Below, piece by piece: positions 33,821 through 41,376 of a DNA stretch of 47,812 bases (the first letter of the stretch is position 1; every line of letters starts with the position of its first letter). Source of the stretch: an uncultured Spirochaetales bacterium (lineage in GTDB: Bacteria > Spirochaetota > Spirochaetia > Sphaerochaetales > Sphaerochaetaceae); assembly GCA_944390025.1 (NCBI GenBank), contig CALXOK010000013.1, forward strand, positions 1 to 47,812, read 5' to 3'. Made by a program: the position numbers and the translations under genes. The notes beneath the pieces are model-generated. The model did no database searches. It was not told where the DNA came from and was given only the letters and a program-made list of their open reading frames with translations.

Positions 33821-34666
33821 TCAGTTCTCGACCTCCTTGCTTCTTGTTGCGACAAGCTGCACGAGTGCGATTGCGGCAACCAGAATAGTGAAGATTACGG
33901 CCTTTGCCTGGCCGACACCCTCAAAGCCGACTCTCGAGTAGAAGGTGTTGAAGATGTTCAGTGCCAGCATTTCCGTCTGATGGTTCGGTGCGCCGTTTGT
34001 GAGGGCGAGGTTCTGGTCATAAAGCTTGAAACCGTTTGTCATCGTCAGGAAAAGACAGATTGTGATACTCGGCATGACAGACGGGATGATGATCTTGAAG
34101 AGGGTGGTCTTGCCGTTTGCACCGTCAATGGCCGCGGCTTCAAGCATGTCTGTTGAGATGTTCTGTATGGCGGCGATGTAAATGACCATCATGTAACCGA
34201 CATTCTGCCAGTTCATCAGAATGACGAGTCCCCAGAAGCCATACTTGGCATCAGAAAGCAGTGTCTGCTCGAAACCGGCAAGAACACCGTTGAGCACCAC
34301 CTGCCAGATCCAGCCCAGAACAATTCCGCCGATAAGGTTCGGCATGAAGAAGACTGTCCTGAACGCATTTGTTCCCGGCACATTCTTCGTGAGAATCAGG
34401 GCCAGGGTAAATGCCAGAATGTTGATTGTGATTACAGTGATTACTGTGAAACCCAGAGTGAACCAGAAGGCCTGGGTGAAATAATTGTCAATCGTGAATG
34501 CCTTGATGTAGTTGTCGAAGCCGACAAACGTGGCATCAGTGATTGTCGCAAACTCGCAGAAAGACAGCACGAATCCCCAGACCATCGGAATCAGGAAGGA
34601 TAGCGTGAAGCATATCAGTGCGGGTAGGGCGAATAGAGGAAAATATTTTCTAAGTGATTTTTCCAT
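33821..34666 (-). CDS. Sugar ABC transporter permease, MalF/UgpA type
   Basis: A membrane protein of 281 residues with about six hydrophobic segments and the EAA loop LEAAAIDGANGKTTLFKI. It forms the channel with the MalG-type partner. It follows the binding-protein gene after about 100 bases that contain a terminator-like hairpin, so its level is probably lower than that of the binding protein. No ATPase gene is in this cluster. Confidence 0.92.
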   Translation of the reverse strand: MEKSLRKYFPLFALPALICFTLSFLIPMVWGFVLSFCEFATITDATFVGFDNYIKAFTIDNYFTQAFWFTLGFTVITVITINILAFTLALILTKNVPGTNAFRTVFFMPNLIGGIVLGWIWQVVLNGVLAGFEQTLLSDAKYGFWGLVILMNWQNVGYMMVIYIAAIQNISTDMLEAAAIDGANGKTTLFKIIIPSVMPSITICLFLTMTNGFKLYDQNLALTNGAPNHQTEMLALNIFNTFYSRVGFEGVGQAKAVIFTILVAAIALVQLVATRSKEVEN

Positions 34667-34710
34667 TTTCTTGAACCCCTGTTGTTATAAATGGAATTGT
34701 TCTAATGAAA

Positions 34711-34748
34711 AAAGCCGCCATATTAGGAAAGCTAATGATGACGGCTTT
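34711..34748 (-). terminator. Terminator/attenuator between binding protein and permeases
   Basis: On the minus strand, AAAGCCG and CGGCTTT (34742-34748 with 34711-34717) close a stem that continues with three further pairs after one mismatch and then ATTAG/CTAAT around a five-base loop. A run of T follows (minus strand, from 34713 leftwards). Placed after the binding-protein stop, it would end most transcripts and let a minority read into the permease genes. Confidence 0.75.
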
Positions 34749-34767
34749 CATTCTCTACATCAGGCCA

Positions 34768-36105
34768 TTACCTTCCGGTGAGGGAGGCCTCACGTGCCCA
34801 TGCATCCTGAGCTGCTGCTGTTACCTGATCCCAGGTGTAGCGGCCGTTGATGTACTCGAGCATTGCCTGTGCGAAGTCTGCCTTCCACTGCTCTGAAGGA
34901 ATTCCGCCGAAGACCCATGGAACTGCTGTGACGCCGTCCTTGTTCATCCAGATGTTGACCTGGCGGGCAAGAGGATCGTCCGGAGCTTCCTCAGGTGAGA
35001 AGGATGAGAACGGTGTGATGAACATCAGCTGGCTTGCGACAATCTCCTTTCCTTCTTCGCTGCTGAAGAGCCATGTGAGGAAGGTGTCAGCGCCTTCAAG
35101 GGCTTCAGGAGATGCGTTCTTGTTGAATGCGAGGTAGTTCTCTGTACCGATGCACAGACCCTTATTCTCCTCTCCCTCGATTCCCATGTAAAGCGGGAGG
35201 AACTTGATGTCTTCATCTGCAACTGTGTTGCCTGCAGTTCCGAGAATCTGAGCTGCTGCCCAGTTTCCGTTCTGGACCATTGCGACCTGACCGAGTGCGA
35301 ACTCTGCCATGCTGTCTGCATCAGCCTTTGAACCGACCATTCCCTTTGCTGTGATTGAGTTGTTCAGGTAGAGGTCGAAGAGGTTCTTGAAGTTCTCGCT
35401 TGCGACGAAGTCGAATGTGGCAGCTGAACTTGATGTTGCAAGGTCACCGAACTCAGCGACGAGGGCAGGGTTCACGAGGTGTGTTGTCCATCTCCACTCA
35501 GCACCTGGCATGAAGGATGTGGAAGCGAAGACGCCTTGGATTCCAAGCTCATCAAGGTGCTTTGACATATCCTCGACAACTGCCTTGAGGGTCTCGAAGT
35601 TGTTGATTTCCTCAGCACTTGAGATGCTGACAGCCTTGTCAGGAAGTGCGAAGTACTTTCTCATGATCGCATCGTTGTAGATGATGCCATAGCCTTCAAC
35701 TGCATACGGGATTGCAACGACATTGCCATCAAGTGAGAGAGCCATTGTCTTGTCTGCAAGGAGGTTGTAGAAGTCTGTGTCCTGAAGAGGAGCGACTGTT
35801 GTGGCGTTCTCAGCGATTCCGACCGGTCCGTTAACCTGGAAGATTGTCGGAGGATTGGACTTTGTCAGCTCACTGCGCAGTGTCTGCTGATACTGGTTTG
35901 ATGCAGCTGTGACGACCTTGAGGTCATACTGCGGATATGCAGCCTCGAATGCAGGTTCAATAACATTTGTATAAACGTCTGCGATTTCCGGCTTGAAGTT
36001 CATGAAGTAAACCTCTGTCTTCGATGAACTCTCACTGCCGCCCTGTGCGAAGACAGAGGAGACAGCGACCAAAGCGATGAGCAGAATTGTCAATGCTTTT
36101 TTCAT
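34768..36105 (-). CDS. Extracellular sugar-binding protein of ABC transporter
   Basis: A protein of 445 residues with a clear signal peptide: KKALTILLIALVAVSSVFA then cleavage before QGGSESS. It has no lipobox cysteine. The mature part has the family-1 solute-binding style, with AFEAAYPQYDLKVV, GYGIIYND and late FAQAMLEYINGRYTWDQV. It captures a sugar, probably maltooligosaccharide given malQ in the operon. ATG at 36105 follows AAGGAG at 11 bases; a longer frame adds 23 charged residues before the signal peptide and is rejected. It is the first gene of the operon. Confidence 0.92.
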   Translation of the reverse strand: MKKALTILLIALVAVSSVFAQGGSESSSKTEVYFMNFKPEIADVYTNVIEPAFEAAYPQYDLKVVTAASNQYQQTLRSELTKSNPPTIFQVNGPVGIAENATTVAPLQDTDFYNLLADKTMALSLDGNVVAIPYAVEGYGIIYNDAIMRKYFALPDKAVSISSAEEINNFETLKAVVEDMSKHLDELGIQGVFASTSFMPGAEWRWTTHLVNPALVAEFGDLATSSSAATFDFVASENFKNLFDLYLNNSITAKGMVGSKADADSMAEFALGQVAMVQNGNWAAAQILGTAGNTVADEDIKFLPLYMGIEGEENKGLCIGTENYLAFNKNASPEALEGADTFLTWLFSSEEGKEIVASQLMFITPFSSFSPEEAPDDPLARQVNIWMNKDGVTAVPWVFGGIPSEQWKADFAQAMLEYINGRYTWDQVTAAAQDAWAREASLTGR

Positions 36106-36188
36106 TCTGGTTTTTTCTCCTTTTGAATTGCGTTTCGAGAGGGATTCCCGGTAATCCTTTTTTTTGCTGGGCAAACCTCTCTGGAAAT

Positions 36189-36222
36189 AGAGTAAATCGG
36201 TTTTGTAAACCGGTCAACAAAA
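36189..36222 (-). promoter_or_regulatory. LacI-type operator over the glucan-operon promoter
   Basis: On the minus strand, TTGACC (36217-36212) and TACTCT (36194-36189) have a 17-bp spacer. The same bases contain an operator of LacI type centred on CG: left half TTTTGTAAACC (36201-36211) and right half GGTCAACAAAA (36212-36222), agreeing at 9 of 11 paired positions. Binding would cover the -35. The LacI gene in the operon is the obvious candidate. Confidence 0.7.
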
Positions 36223-36344
36223 ATTTTCAGGAATTTTCATCCGTACTGTTTTTGATAGATTCTTAACAAAATTGATTTTTTTATCACACACCAGAACCTT
36301 CTTCTGTTCGAAATGATTTCTTTATGATAAAATTTTTGACTGCT

Positions 36345-37445
36345 ATGAACACAAACGAAATACTCAACCTTATTATGATTGGTGTAGGTGCCATTCTTAT
36401 CTACCTCGCCATCAAGAAGGACATGGAGCCGACGCTCCTGCTGCCTATGGGTTTCGGAGCCATTCTCGTCAATCTCCCGGGTTCAGTCATGCTTCAGGAC
36501 AATGCTATCCTGCAGTGGCTGTTCAACGTGGGTATCGAGAGTGCAGAAGCTTTCCCGCTTCTTCTCTTCATCGGAATCGGTGCCATGATTGATTTCGGGC
36601 CGCTTATCTCAAAGCCGTGGCTCATTTTCATCGGAGCAGCCGGACAGGGCGGTATCTTCATCTCAATGATTATCGCATCCCTCATGGGATTCCCGCTCAA
36701 CGATGCCGCAAGTATCGGTATCATCGGTGCGGCTGACGGTCCTACTGCAATCCTGGTCTCCCAGCGCCTCAATTCCAACTATGTCGCGGCAATCCTTGTC
36801 GTCGCCTACTGCTACATGGCCCTTGTGCCTATGATCCAGCCGGTCGTCCTCAAGCTCACGACAACAAAGAAGGAAAAGGCTATTCAGATGCACTACAAGC
36901 CGAGCGCAGTCTCAAAGACAACAAGAATCATCTTCCCGATTGTCACGACAATCGTCTGCGGTATTCTTGCTCCGGATTCAGCAGCCCTCGTCGGTATGCT
37001 CATGTTCGGTAACCTTCTCAGGGAATGCGGTGTTCTCGACAGCCTCTCAAGAGCTGCTCAGGACATGCTCAGCCCGCTTATCACACTGCTTCTCGGTCTT
37101 GCCATCTCACCGATGATGAGCGGAGAGGCCCTGCTTCAGCCGGCAACCATCATGATCATGGTCTTCGGTCTTGTCGCATTCATCTTCGACACAGCCTGCG
37201 GTGTCTTCTTCCTGAAGATAATCAACATCTTCCTTCCAAAGGGAAAGAAGGTCAATCCGCTTATCGGCGGCGCCGGAATCTCAGCATTCCCGATGTCAAG
37301 CCGTGTCGTTCAGAAGGTCGGTATCGAGGCCAACAGGCAGAACCATCTGCTTCCTTTCGCCCTCGGTGCAAACGTTTCAGGACAGATTGCATCTGTTCTC
37401 GCCGGTGGTCTGCTCTTAAGCGAGCTGCTGCCGATTTTCGGTTAA
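36345..37445 (+). CDS. Sodium-translocating decarboxylase beta subunit (OadB/GcdB type)
   Basis: A membrane protein of about 366 residues that in known systems decarboxylates a carboxybiotin and pumps Na+ outward. The intramembrane Asp is in IGIIGAADGPTAI (Asp131), and NVSGQIASVLAGG near the end is typical. ATG at 36345 (MNTNEI) fits the family start; ATG at 36324 would add seven residues. Neither has a good ribosome site; TATGAT at 36323 may be a -10, implying a very short leader. No alpha (carboxyltransferase) or biotin-carrier gene is adjacent, so they must be encoded elsewhere or this is a solitary copy. A tiny membrane protein gene follows. Confidence 0.88.
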   Translation: MNTNEILNLIMIGVGAILIYLAIKKDMEPTLLLPMGFGAILVNLPGSVMLQDNAILQWLFNVGIESAEAFPLLLFIGIGAMIDFGPLISKPWLIFIGAAGQGGIFISMIIASLMGFPLNDAASIGIIGAADGPTAILVSQRLNSNYVAAILVVAYCYMALVPMIQPVVLKLTTTKKEKAIQMHYKPSAVSKTTRIIFPIVTTIVCGILAPDSAALVGMLMFGNLLRECGVLDSLSRAAQDMLSPLITLLLGLAISPMMSGEALLQPATIMIMVFGLVAFIFDTACGVFFLKIINIFLPKGKKVNPLIGGAGISAFPMSSRVVQKVGIEANRQNHLLPFALGANVSGQIASVLAGGLLLSELLPIFG

Positions 37446-37461
37446 CAGGAGGATATGGAAT

Positions 37462-37581
37462 ATGCCTAATCCAGTTGTACTAGCATTCCAGAGCTGGGGT
37501 CTTCTTGCAGGAGCGATGGCAATTCTCTTTGTCGCTCTCGTCATCCTGAACAAGATCACAGGAAAGAAGAAAGACAAGTAA
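37462..37581 (+). CDS. 39-residue single-span membrane protein after OadB
   Basis: The frame opens with ATG at 37462 after AGGAGG (about 37448-37453) and gives 39 residues: a short polar start, a hydrophobic span (about GLLAGAMAILFVALVILNK) and a basic tail GKKKDK. It starts 16 bases after the oadB stop and ends before a terminator. Decarboxylase gamma subunits (OadG) are also small with one span near the N-terminus, though usually 70-100 residues. A stabilising or assembly partner of the beta subunit is the best guess. The ribosome site and the terminator support it as a real gene. Confidence 0.72.
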   Translation: MPNPVVLAFQSWGLLAGAMAILFVALVILNKITGKKKDK

Positions 37582-37601
37582 GCTTTCAGTTCATCATCGG
37601 G

Positions 37602-37634
37602 GGTCCGGACTCAGTTTCCGGACCTTCTGTTTTT
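37602..37634 (+). terminator. Intrinsic terminator after oadB operon
   Basis: GGTCCGGA (37602-37609) pairs with TCCGGACC (37617-37624) around a seven-base loop, then TTCTGTTTTT. The stop codon of the convergent hflX gene (37611-37613) lies in the loop. Confidence 0.9.
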
Positions 37635-38855
37635 AAAGTGAATGACTACCTCTTTTTCATTGTAGTCGGCCTTCAGCACCTTGTATTCCCTGTACACTCT
37701 GTCAATTGCCTCACTGTCTTCCAGTGACAGTGTGATGGTTCCGGCGCCCATGATATCCAAAGCCTTCTGCTGGATTCTCTCTTTCAGCGTTTCAAGATTC
37801 TCCTTTGTCTTCGCACTCAGAAGGATTGCATCGGGGTGACGGGCCTTTATCGATTCCATGGCGAAGTCATCACCGCAAGGAAGATCGCATTTGTTGAATA
37901 CCGTTATCGTGTTTTTCCCTGCGGCCCCGAGTTCTTCAAGGACACTGAGCGTTGTCTCATAGTCCTTCATCAGACGGGGGCTTGATGAATCCAGCACGAG
38001 AATGAGCACGTCAGCAAGTGCCGCTTCCTCAAGCGTCGATGAGAATGCATCAATGAGGAAGTGGGGAAGGTCAGAAACAAAGCCGACTGTGTCGCAGATG
38101 AGGACCTTGAGAGAAGGGGAGATGTTCATTGTCCTCTCAAGAGGGTCCAGTGTCGCGAAAAGACGGTCCTCGCACAGGGTGTCAGCCTTTGTCAGGGCCT
38201 TGAGAAGGGAGCTTTTTCCGCTGTTCGTGTAGCCGGCAAGGGCGAAAGACACAAGAGATGAGGACAGGCGCTTCTTCCTCTGGCTATCACGGTTCTTCCT
38301 CACCTGAGAAATTTCTTCCCTGAGTCGTGTGATCTGGCTGTCGATGCGCCTCCTGTCCAGCTCAATCTGGCGCTCTCCTTCGCCCTTTGCTCCTCTCACT
38401 CCTCCGCGCTGCTGCGAATAGGGGTTCGCACTCTGTCTGATGCGCGGTCTCATGTATTCAAGCATGGCAAGACGCACCTGGAGTCGCGCTTCCCGGGTTC
38501 TCGCGTTGCGCGCGAAAATCCTGATGATGAGTTCATTCCTGTCAAGAACCGGAAGCTGAAGGGCAGATTCGAGGTTGCGCTGGATGCCCGGACTCAGGGC
38601 AGTGTCGAAATAAACCAGGTCAGCATTGAAATAATGTGAAAGCTGGCTTATTTCCTCAAGCTGGCCCCGGCCTACAAGCCAGGCACTGCTCGCACTGTGT
38701 ATGTTGAAAGTCACATGAGATACAGGGACAAGGGAAAGCACTTCAAGAAGGCTTCCGGCTTCTTCCTGTCTGAGCTGGATCATCCCGTCACTCTCTTTTT
38801 CAGTACAGAGTGTGACAGTCAGAACTCTTGATGCATCTTCTTGGGTAGAAATCAC
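37611..38855 (-). CDS. hflX: Ribosome-associated GTPase HflX
   Basis: A protein of 414 residues that splits stalled or hibernating 70S ribosomes. An N-terminal HflX domain (with GRGQLEEISQL and ALSPGIQRNLE) is followed by a Gly/Arg-rich linker (QQRGGVRGAKGEGERQIELD), a coiled coil, and a GTPase domain: GYTNSGKSSL (G1), DTVGFVSDLPH (G3), FNKCD (G4), SAK (G5). A GTG at 38855 is used as start; the next Met is residue 25. It is convergent with the oadB unit and shares its terminator hairpin. A divergent gap of 93 bases separates it from ychF. Confidence 0.95.
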   Translation of the reverse strand: MISTQEDASRVLTVTLCTEKESDGMIQLRQEEAGSLLEVLSLVPVSHVTFNIHSASSAWLVGRGQLEEISQLSHYFNADLVYFDTALSPGIQRNLESALQLPVLDRNELIIRIFARNARTREARLQVRLAMLEYMRPRIRQSANPYSQQRGGVRGAKGEGERQIELDRRRIDSQITRLREEISQVRKNRDSQRKKRLSSSLVSFALAGYTNSGKSSLLKALTKADTLCEDRLFATLDPLERTMNISPSLKVLICDTVGFVSDLPHFLIDAFSSTLEEAALADVLILVLDSSSPRLMKDYETTLSVLEELGAAGKNTITVFNKCDLPCGDDFAMESIKARHPDAILLSAKTKENLETLKERIQQKALDIMGAGTITLSLEDSEAIDRVYREYKVLKADYNEKEVVIHFKNRRSGN

Positions 38856-38948
38856 AGGTGGATGATAGCATTCAGACTCAGAAGAAGAAAAGAGAGCATC
38901 TTCTCTTAATCCTGAATTTGTACTAGAGTCTCAGCTGAGGTTTAAATT

Positions 38949-40055
38949 ATGGCACTGAACTGTGGTATTGTCGGACTGCCGAACGTCGGCAAGTCAACAA
39001 TCTTTTCTGCTGTCACATCCGCTCCTGCGGAGGCAGCCAACTATCCTTTCTGCACAATTGACCCGAATGTCGGGATTGTTTCTGTTCCGGATGCGAGACT
39101 TGACAGGATTGTCTCCCTCATCCCTCCGAAGAAGGTCGTGCCTGCCACTGTTGAATTCGTCGACATCGCAGGTCTTGTGAAGGGCGCAAGCCAGGGGGAG
39201 GGCCTTGGCAACAGGTTCCTTGCATCAATCAGGGAAGTCGGTGTCATCGCACATGTCGTGCGCTGTTTCGACAACCCGGACATCATTCATGTGAACAACA
39301 GAATCGATCCGGCTTCCGATATCGAGACGATAAACATCGAGCTTGCGCTTGCCGACCTCGAGACAGTCGAGAAGCGTTATGACAAGGTCACGAGACTCGG
39401 TCGTGTCGACAAGGAAGTCCAGAAGGAGAATGCAGTCCTCATCCCGATACTCGAGCGCCTCAAGGAAGCCCTCAGCGAGGGAAACAGTGCACGCTCAGTG
39501 CTTAAAGAAGAGGATGAGATCAAGGCAGTATATGACCTTCACCTCATAACGATGAAACCTGTCATCTATGTATGTAATGTGGATGAGGATGCAATCGGAC
39601 AGGAGAATGATTATGTAAGGACTGTCCGTGAGATAGCCGAAAAGGAAAACAGCCAGGTCGTTGTCATCTGCGGAAAGATTGAAAGCGAGATTGCAGCCCT
39701 TGAGTCTGAAGAGGACCGCAGGGAATTCCTTGAGGCCGCAGGACTGGAAGAGAGCGGGCTGAACAATCTCATCCGCTGTGCCTATTCTACACTCGGCCTG
39801 AGAACCTTCTTCACCGCCGGAAGCGATGAGGACAGGGCATGGACATTCCATGAAGGGGACAAGGCTCCCCGCTGTGCTGGAATCATCCATACCGATTTCG
39901 AGAAGGGCTTCATCCGCGCTGAAGTTTACAACTGTAATGACCTTTTCGAGTACGGCAGTGAGCTGAAGGTCAAGGAAGCAGGAAAGCTCCGTCTTGAAGG
40001 CAAGGAGTATGTCGTCCAGGATGGAGATATCATGCATTTCCGCTTCAACGTTTAA
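38949..40055 (+). CDS. ychF: YchF/Ola1 nucleotide-binding protein
   Basis: A protein of 368 residues: G domain with GLPNVGKST (residues 9-17), FVDIAGLVKGASQGEGLGNRFL (given here in two motifs, G3 and the following switch), then a coiled-coil insert and C-terminal TGS domain ending GDIMHFRFNV. The family prefers ATP and binds ribosomes; it is linked to oxidative-stress control. It lies between hflX and rpsD, a translation-related neighbourhood. A 76-residue frame follows directly after its stop. Confidence 0.95.
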   Translation: MALNCGIVGLPNVGKSTIFSAVTSAPAEAANYPFCTIDPNVGIVSVPDARLDRIVSLIPPKKVVPATVEFVDIAGLVKGASQGEGLGNRFLASIREVGVIAHVVRCFDNPDIIHVNNRIDPASDIETINIELALADLETVEKRYDKVTRLGRVDKEVQKENAVLIPILERLKEALSEGNSARSVLKEEDEIKAVYDLHLITMKPVIYVCNVDEDAIGQENDYVRTVREIAEKENSQVVVICGKIESEIAALESEEDRREFLEAAGLEESGLNNLIRCAYSTLGLRTFFTAGSDEDRAWTFHEGDKAPRCAGIIHTDFEKGFIRAEVYNCNDLFEYGSELKVKEAGKLRLEGKEYVVQDGDIMHFRFNV

Positions 40056-40056
40056 A

Positions 40057-40287
40057 ATGTTGCCCTCGTTTTTCCGCAAGACAATCATAATCGACACATG
40101 GAAGGACCCCACAAGGGCTCCTTCTGTGTCTGAGGCAGCTGAAGCCGCCATACTGTATGCTCAGCATGAAGGCCTTTCCTGGCGTCTTGTAGGAAAAAGG
40201 GTCATTGAAATTGCAAACGTTGAATACGATATCGTCCCGAAGCGGGTATTCAGAGGCTCGTATGCGGTCGCGTTGGTGAGGCGATGA
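40057..40287 (+). CDS. Small protein of unknown function (76 residues)
   Basis: An ATG begins one base after the ychF stop and leads to 76 residues with normal-looking composition (IIIDTWKDPTRAPSVSEAAE, then LSWRLVGKRVIEIANVEYDI). I do not recognise a family. The position right behind ychF would allow translational coupling. There is no separate ribosome site, and the frame could be chance. It ends before the rpsD promoter. Confidence 0.4.
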   Translation: MLPSFFRKTIIIDTWKDPTRAPSVSEAAEAAILYAQHEGLSWRLVGKRVIEIANVEYDIVPKRVFRGSYAVALVRR

Positions 40288-40317
40288 GTAATAATAAGAT
40301 TATCTTCCCGCAATATA

Positions 40318-40347
40318 TTGACTAAGTGGTATTAAAAAACATATTCT
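40318..40347 (+). promoter_or_regulatory. Sigma-70 promoter of rpsD
   Basis: TTGACT (40318-40323) and TATTCT (40342-40347) lie 18 bp apart, about 50 bases before the rpsD start. Strong spacing and the clean -35 fit a highly expressed ribosomal gene. Confidence 0.65.
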
Positions 40348-40399
40348 GACGAGGCTGGTTTTTCAAATCCGGCAATATTTTTTGGAGGGTATAAATCTA

Positions 40400-40993
40400 A
40401 TGGCAAGAAACATGTCTCCTAGATTTAAGCAGTGCAGAAGACTTGGGGTCAATGTATGTGGACATCCCAAGGCAATGAAGAGAGCAGGCTCTCCTGCTTT
40501 CGCAAAGAGAAGAAAGCCTACTGAATACAGTAAGCAGCTTACAGAGAAGCAGAAGCTCAAGGCATACTACGGCGTTCTTGAGAAGCAGCTTCACCACTAT
40601 TACGAGAAGGCTCTCAAGAGCACAATGATGACTGGTGACGCACTTGTCATCCAGCTCGAGACAAGACTTGACAACTGTGTCTACCGCATCGGTTTCGGCA
40701 ACTCAATCCGTCTTGCCCGCCAGCTTGTCTCACACGGCCACATCCTTGTCAACGGCAAGAAGGTTGACATTCCTTCTTATGAAGTCAAGGTCGGCGATGT
40801 CATCTCACTCAAGGAGAAGTCAAGGAAGAACGAGTTCTTCAAGGACTGCTTCCTCGGACATCCGGCATTCAATCTTCCGTATTTCGAGAAGAACGATGAG
40901 GAGTTCAGCGGAAAGCTTACAAGACTTCCTGAGCGTCATGAAATTCCAATCGAAGTCAATGACCAGTATGTAGTCGAGTACTACAGCAAGTAA
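40400..40993 (+). CDS. rpsD: 30S ribosomal protein S4
   Basis: A protein of 197 residues. The start [16 protein letters not shown] is of S4 type, followed by the S4 RNA-binding domain [27 protein letters not shown] (quoted as two motifs: [11 protein letters not shown] and ARQLVSHGH) and [14 protein letters not shown]4 nucleates 16S assembly. ATG at 40400 follows GGAGGG; an earlier start at 40382 would include the ribosome site in the gene. It stands apart from the alpha operon, alone between its own promoter and a structured 3' region with a terminator. Confidence 0.96.
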   Translation: MARNMSPRFKQCRRLGVNVCGHPKAMKRAGSPAFAKRRKPTEYSKQLTEKQKLKAYYGVLEKQLHHYYEKALKSTMMTGDALVIQLETRLDNCVYRIGFGNSIRLARQLVSHGHILVNGKKVDIPSYEVKVGDVISLKEKSRKNEFFKDCFLGHPAFNLPYFEKNDEEFSGKLTRLPERHEIPIEVNDQYVVEYYSK

Positions 40994-40995
40994 AA

Positions 40996-41148
40996 GACCG
41001 TCATTCCCTCTATCCCGAGCCGGCCACATACGGCAAGTGGAACACTTTCCCCATCATTCCCATCCGGGGAAAGAGAAGAGTCCAGATGCAGCCCCGGCTG
41101 CCCTCATGAAAAGGTTGCATTGGAGAAGGGCGGAAGCAAATGACAGTC
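40996..41148 (+). ncRNA. Candidate structured RNA downstream of rpsD
   Basis: No gene fits here, yet the strand folds into a closed, branched shape. GACCGTCATT (40996-41005) pairs with AATGACAGTC (41139-41148) with one mismatch. Inside lie AGCCGG/CCGGCT (41018-41023 with 41094-41099), CCAC/GTGG (41024-41027 with 41037-41040), an 8-bp CTTTCCCC/GGGGAAAG hairpin (41045-41052 with 41066-41073), and GCCCT/AGGGC (41100-41104 with 41127-41131). A terminator follows at once. It may be a stable small RNA made by processing of the rpsD transcript, a 6S-like RNA, or an elaborate 3' UTR. I could not match it to tmRNA, RNase P, SRP or a known riboswitch. Confidence 0.4.
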
Positions 41149-41152
41149 ATAG

Positions 41153-41182
41153 CACAGACCGGTTGATTCCGGTCTGTTTTTA
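41153..41182 (+). terminator. Intrinsic terminator after rpsD and candidate RNA
   Basis: ACAGACCGG (41154-41162) pairs perfectly with CCGGTCTGT (41169-41177), with TTGATT as loop, followed by TTTTTAT. It separates rpsD and the candidate RNA from the phosphate operon. Confidence 0.92.
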
Positions 41183-41279
41183 TATTTCAGGGTGGATGAA
41201 AAGTGTGAAAAGTGAGTGAATTTCAATCCATTTTCACTTCACAATTCAAATATTTCCTTATATTGCAATAATATTTTCA

Positions 41280-41331
41280 TTTTACATTTATTTTACACAA
41301 CCTTCTGCAGTCTTTTCACAATCGCTTAATA
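41280..41331 (+). promoter_or_regulatory. Pho-box-like 11-bp repeats and -10 of the pst operon
   Basis: Four 7-mers stand in exact 11-bp phase with 4-bp gaps: TTTTACA (41280), TTTTACA (41291), CTTCTGC (41302) and TTTTCAC (41313). TTAATA at 41326-41331 is a plausible -10 and no -35 is visible. This is the geometry of PhoB sites (7-bp direct repeats with 4-bp spacers replacing the -35). Further TTTTCAC-like units occur near 41231. The operon encodes its own PhoB, so autoregulation by phosphate starvation is likely. Confidence 0.65.
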
Positions 41332-41376
41332 GAGTTGAGCCATAAAAAGAAAACTTCCAATTCAGGAGAGGAAACA

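Noticed and set aside
41001..41150. Known RNA families (SRP, RNase P, tmRNA, cobalamin or TPP riboswitch) for the stretch after rpsD
   Set aside because: Isolated short matches such as GGAAGC were seen, but size and signature motifs of these families are absent.
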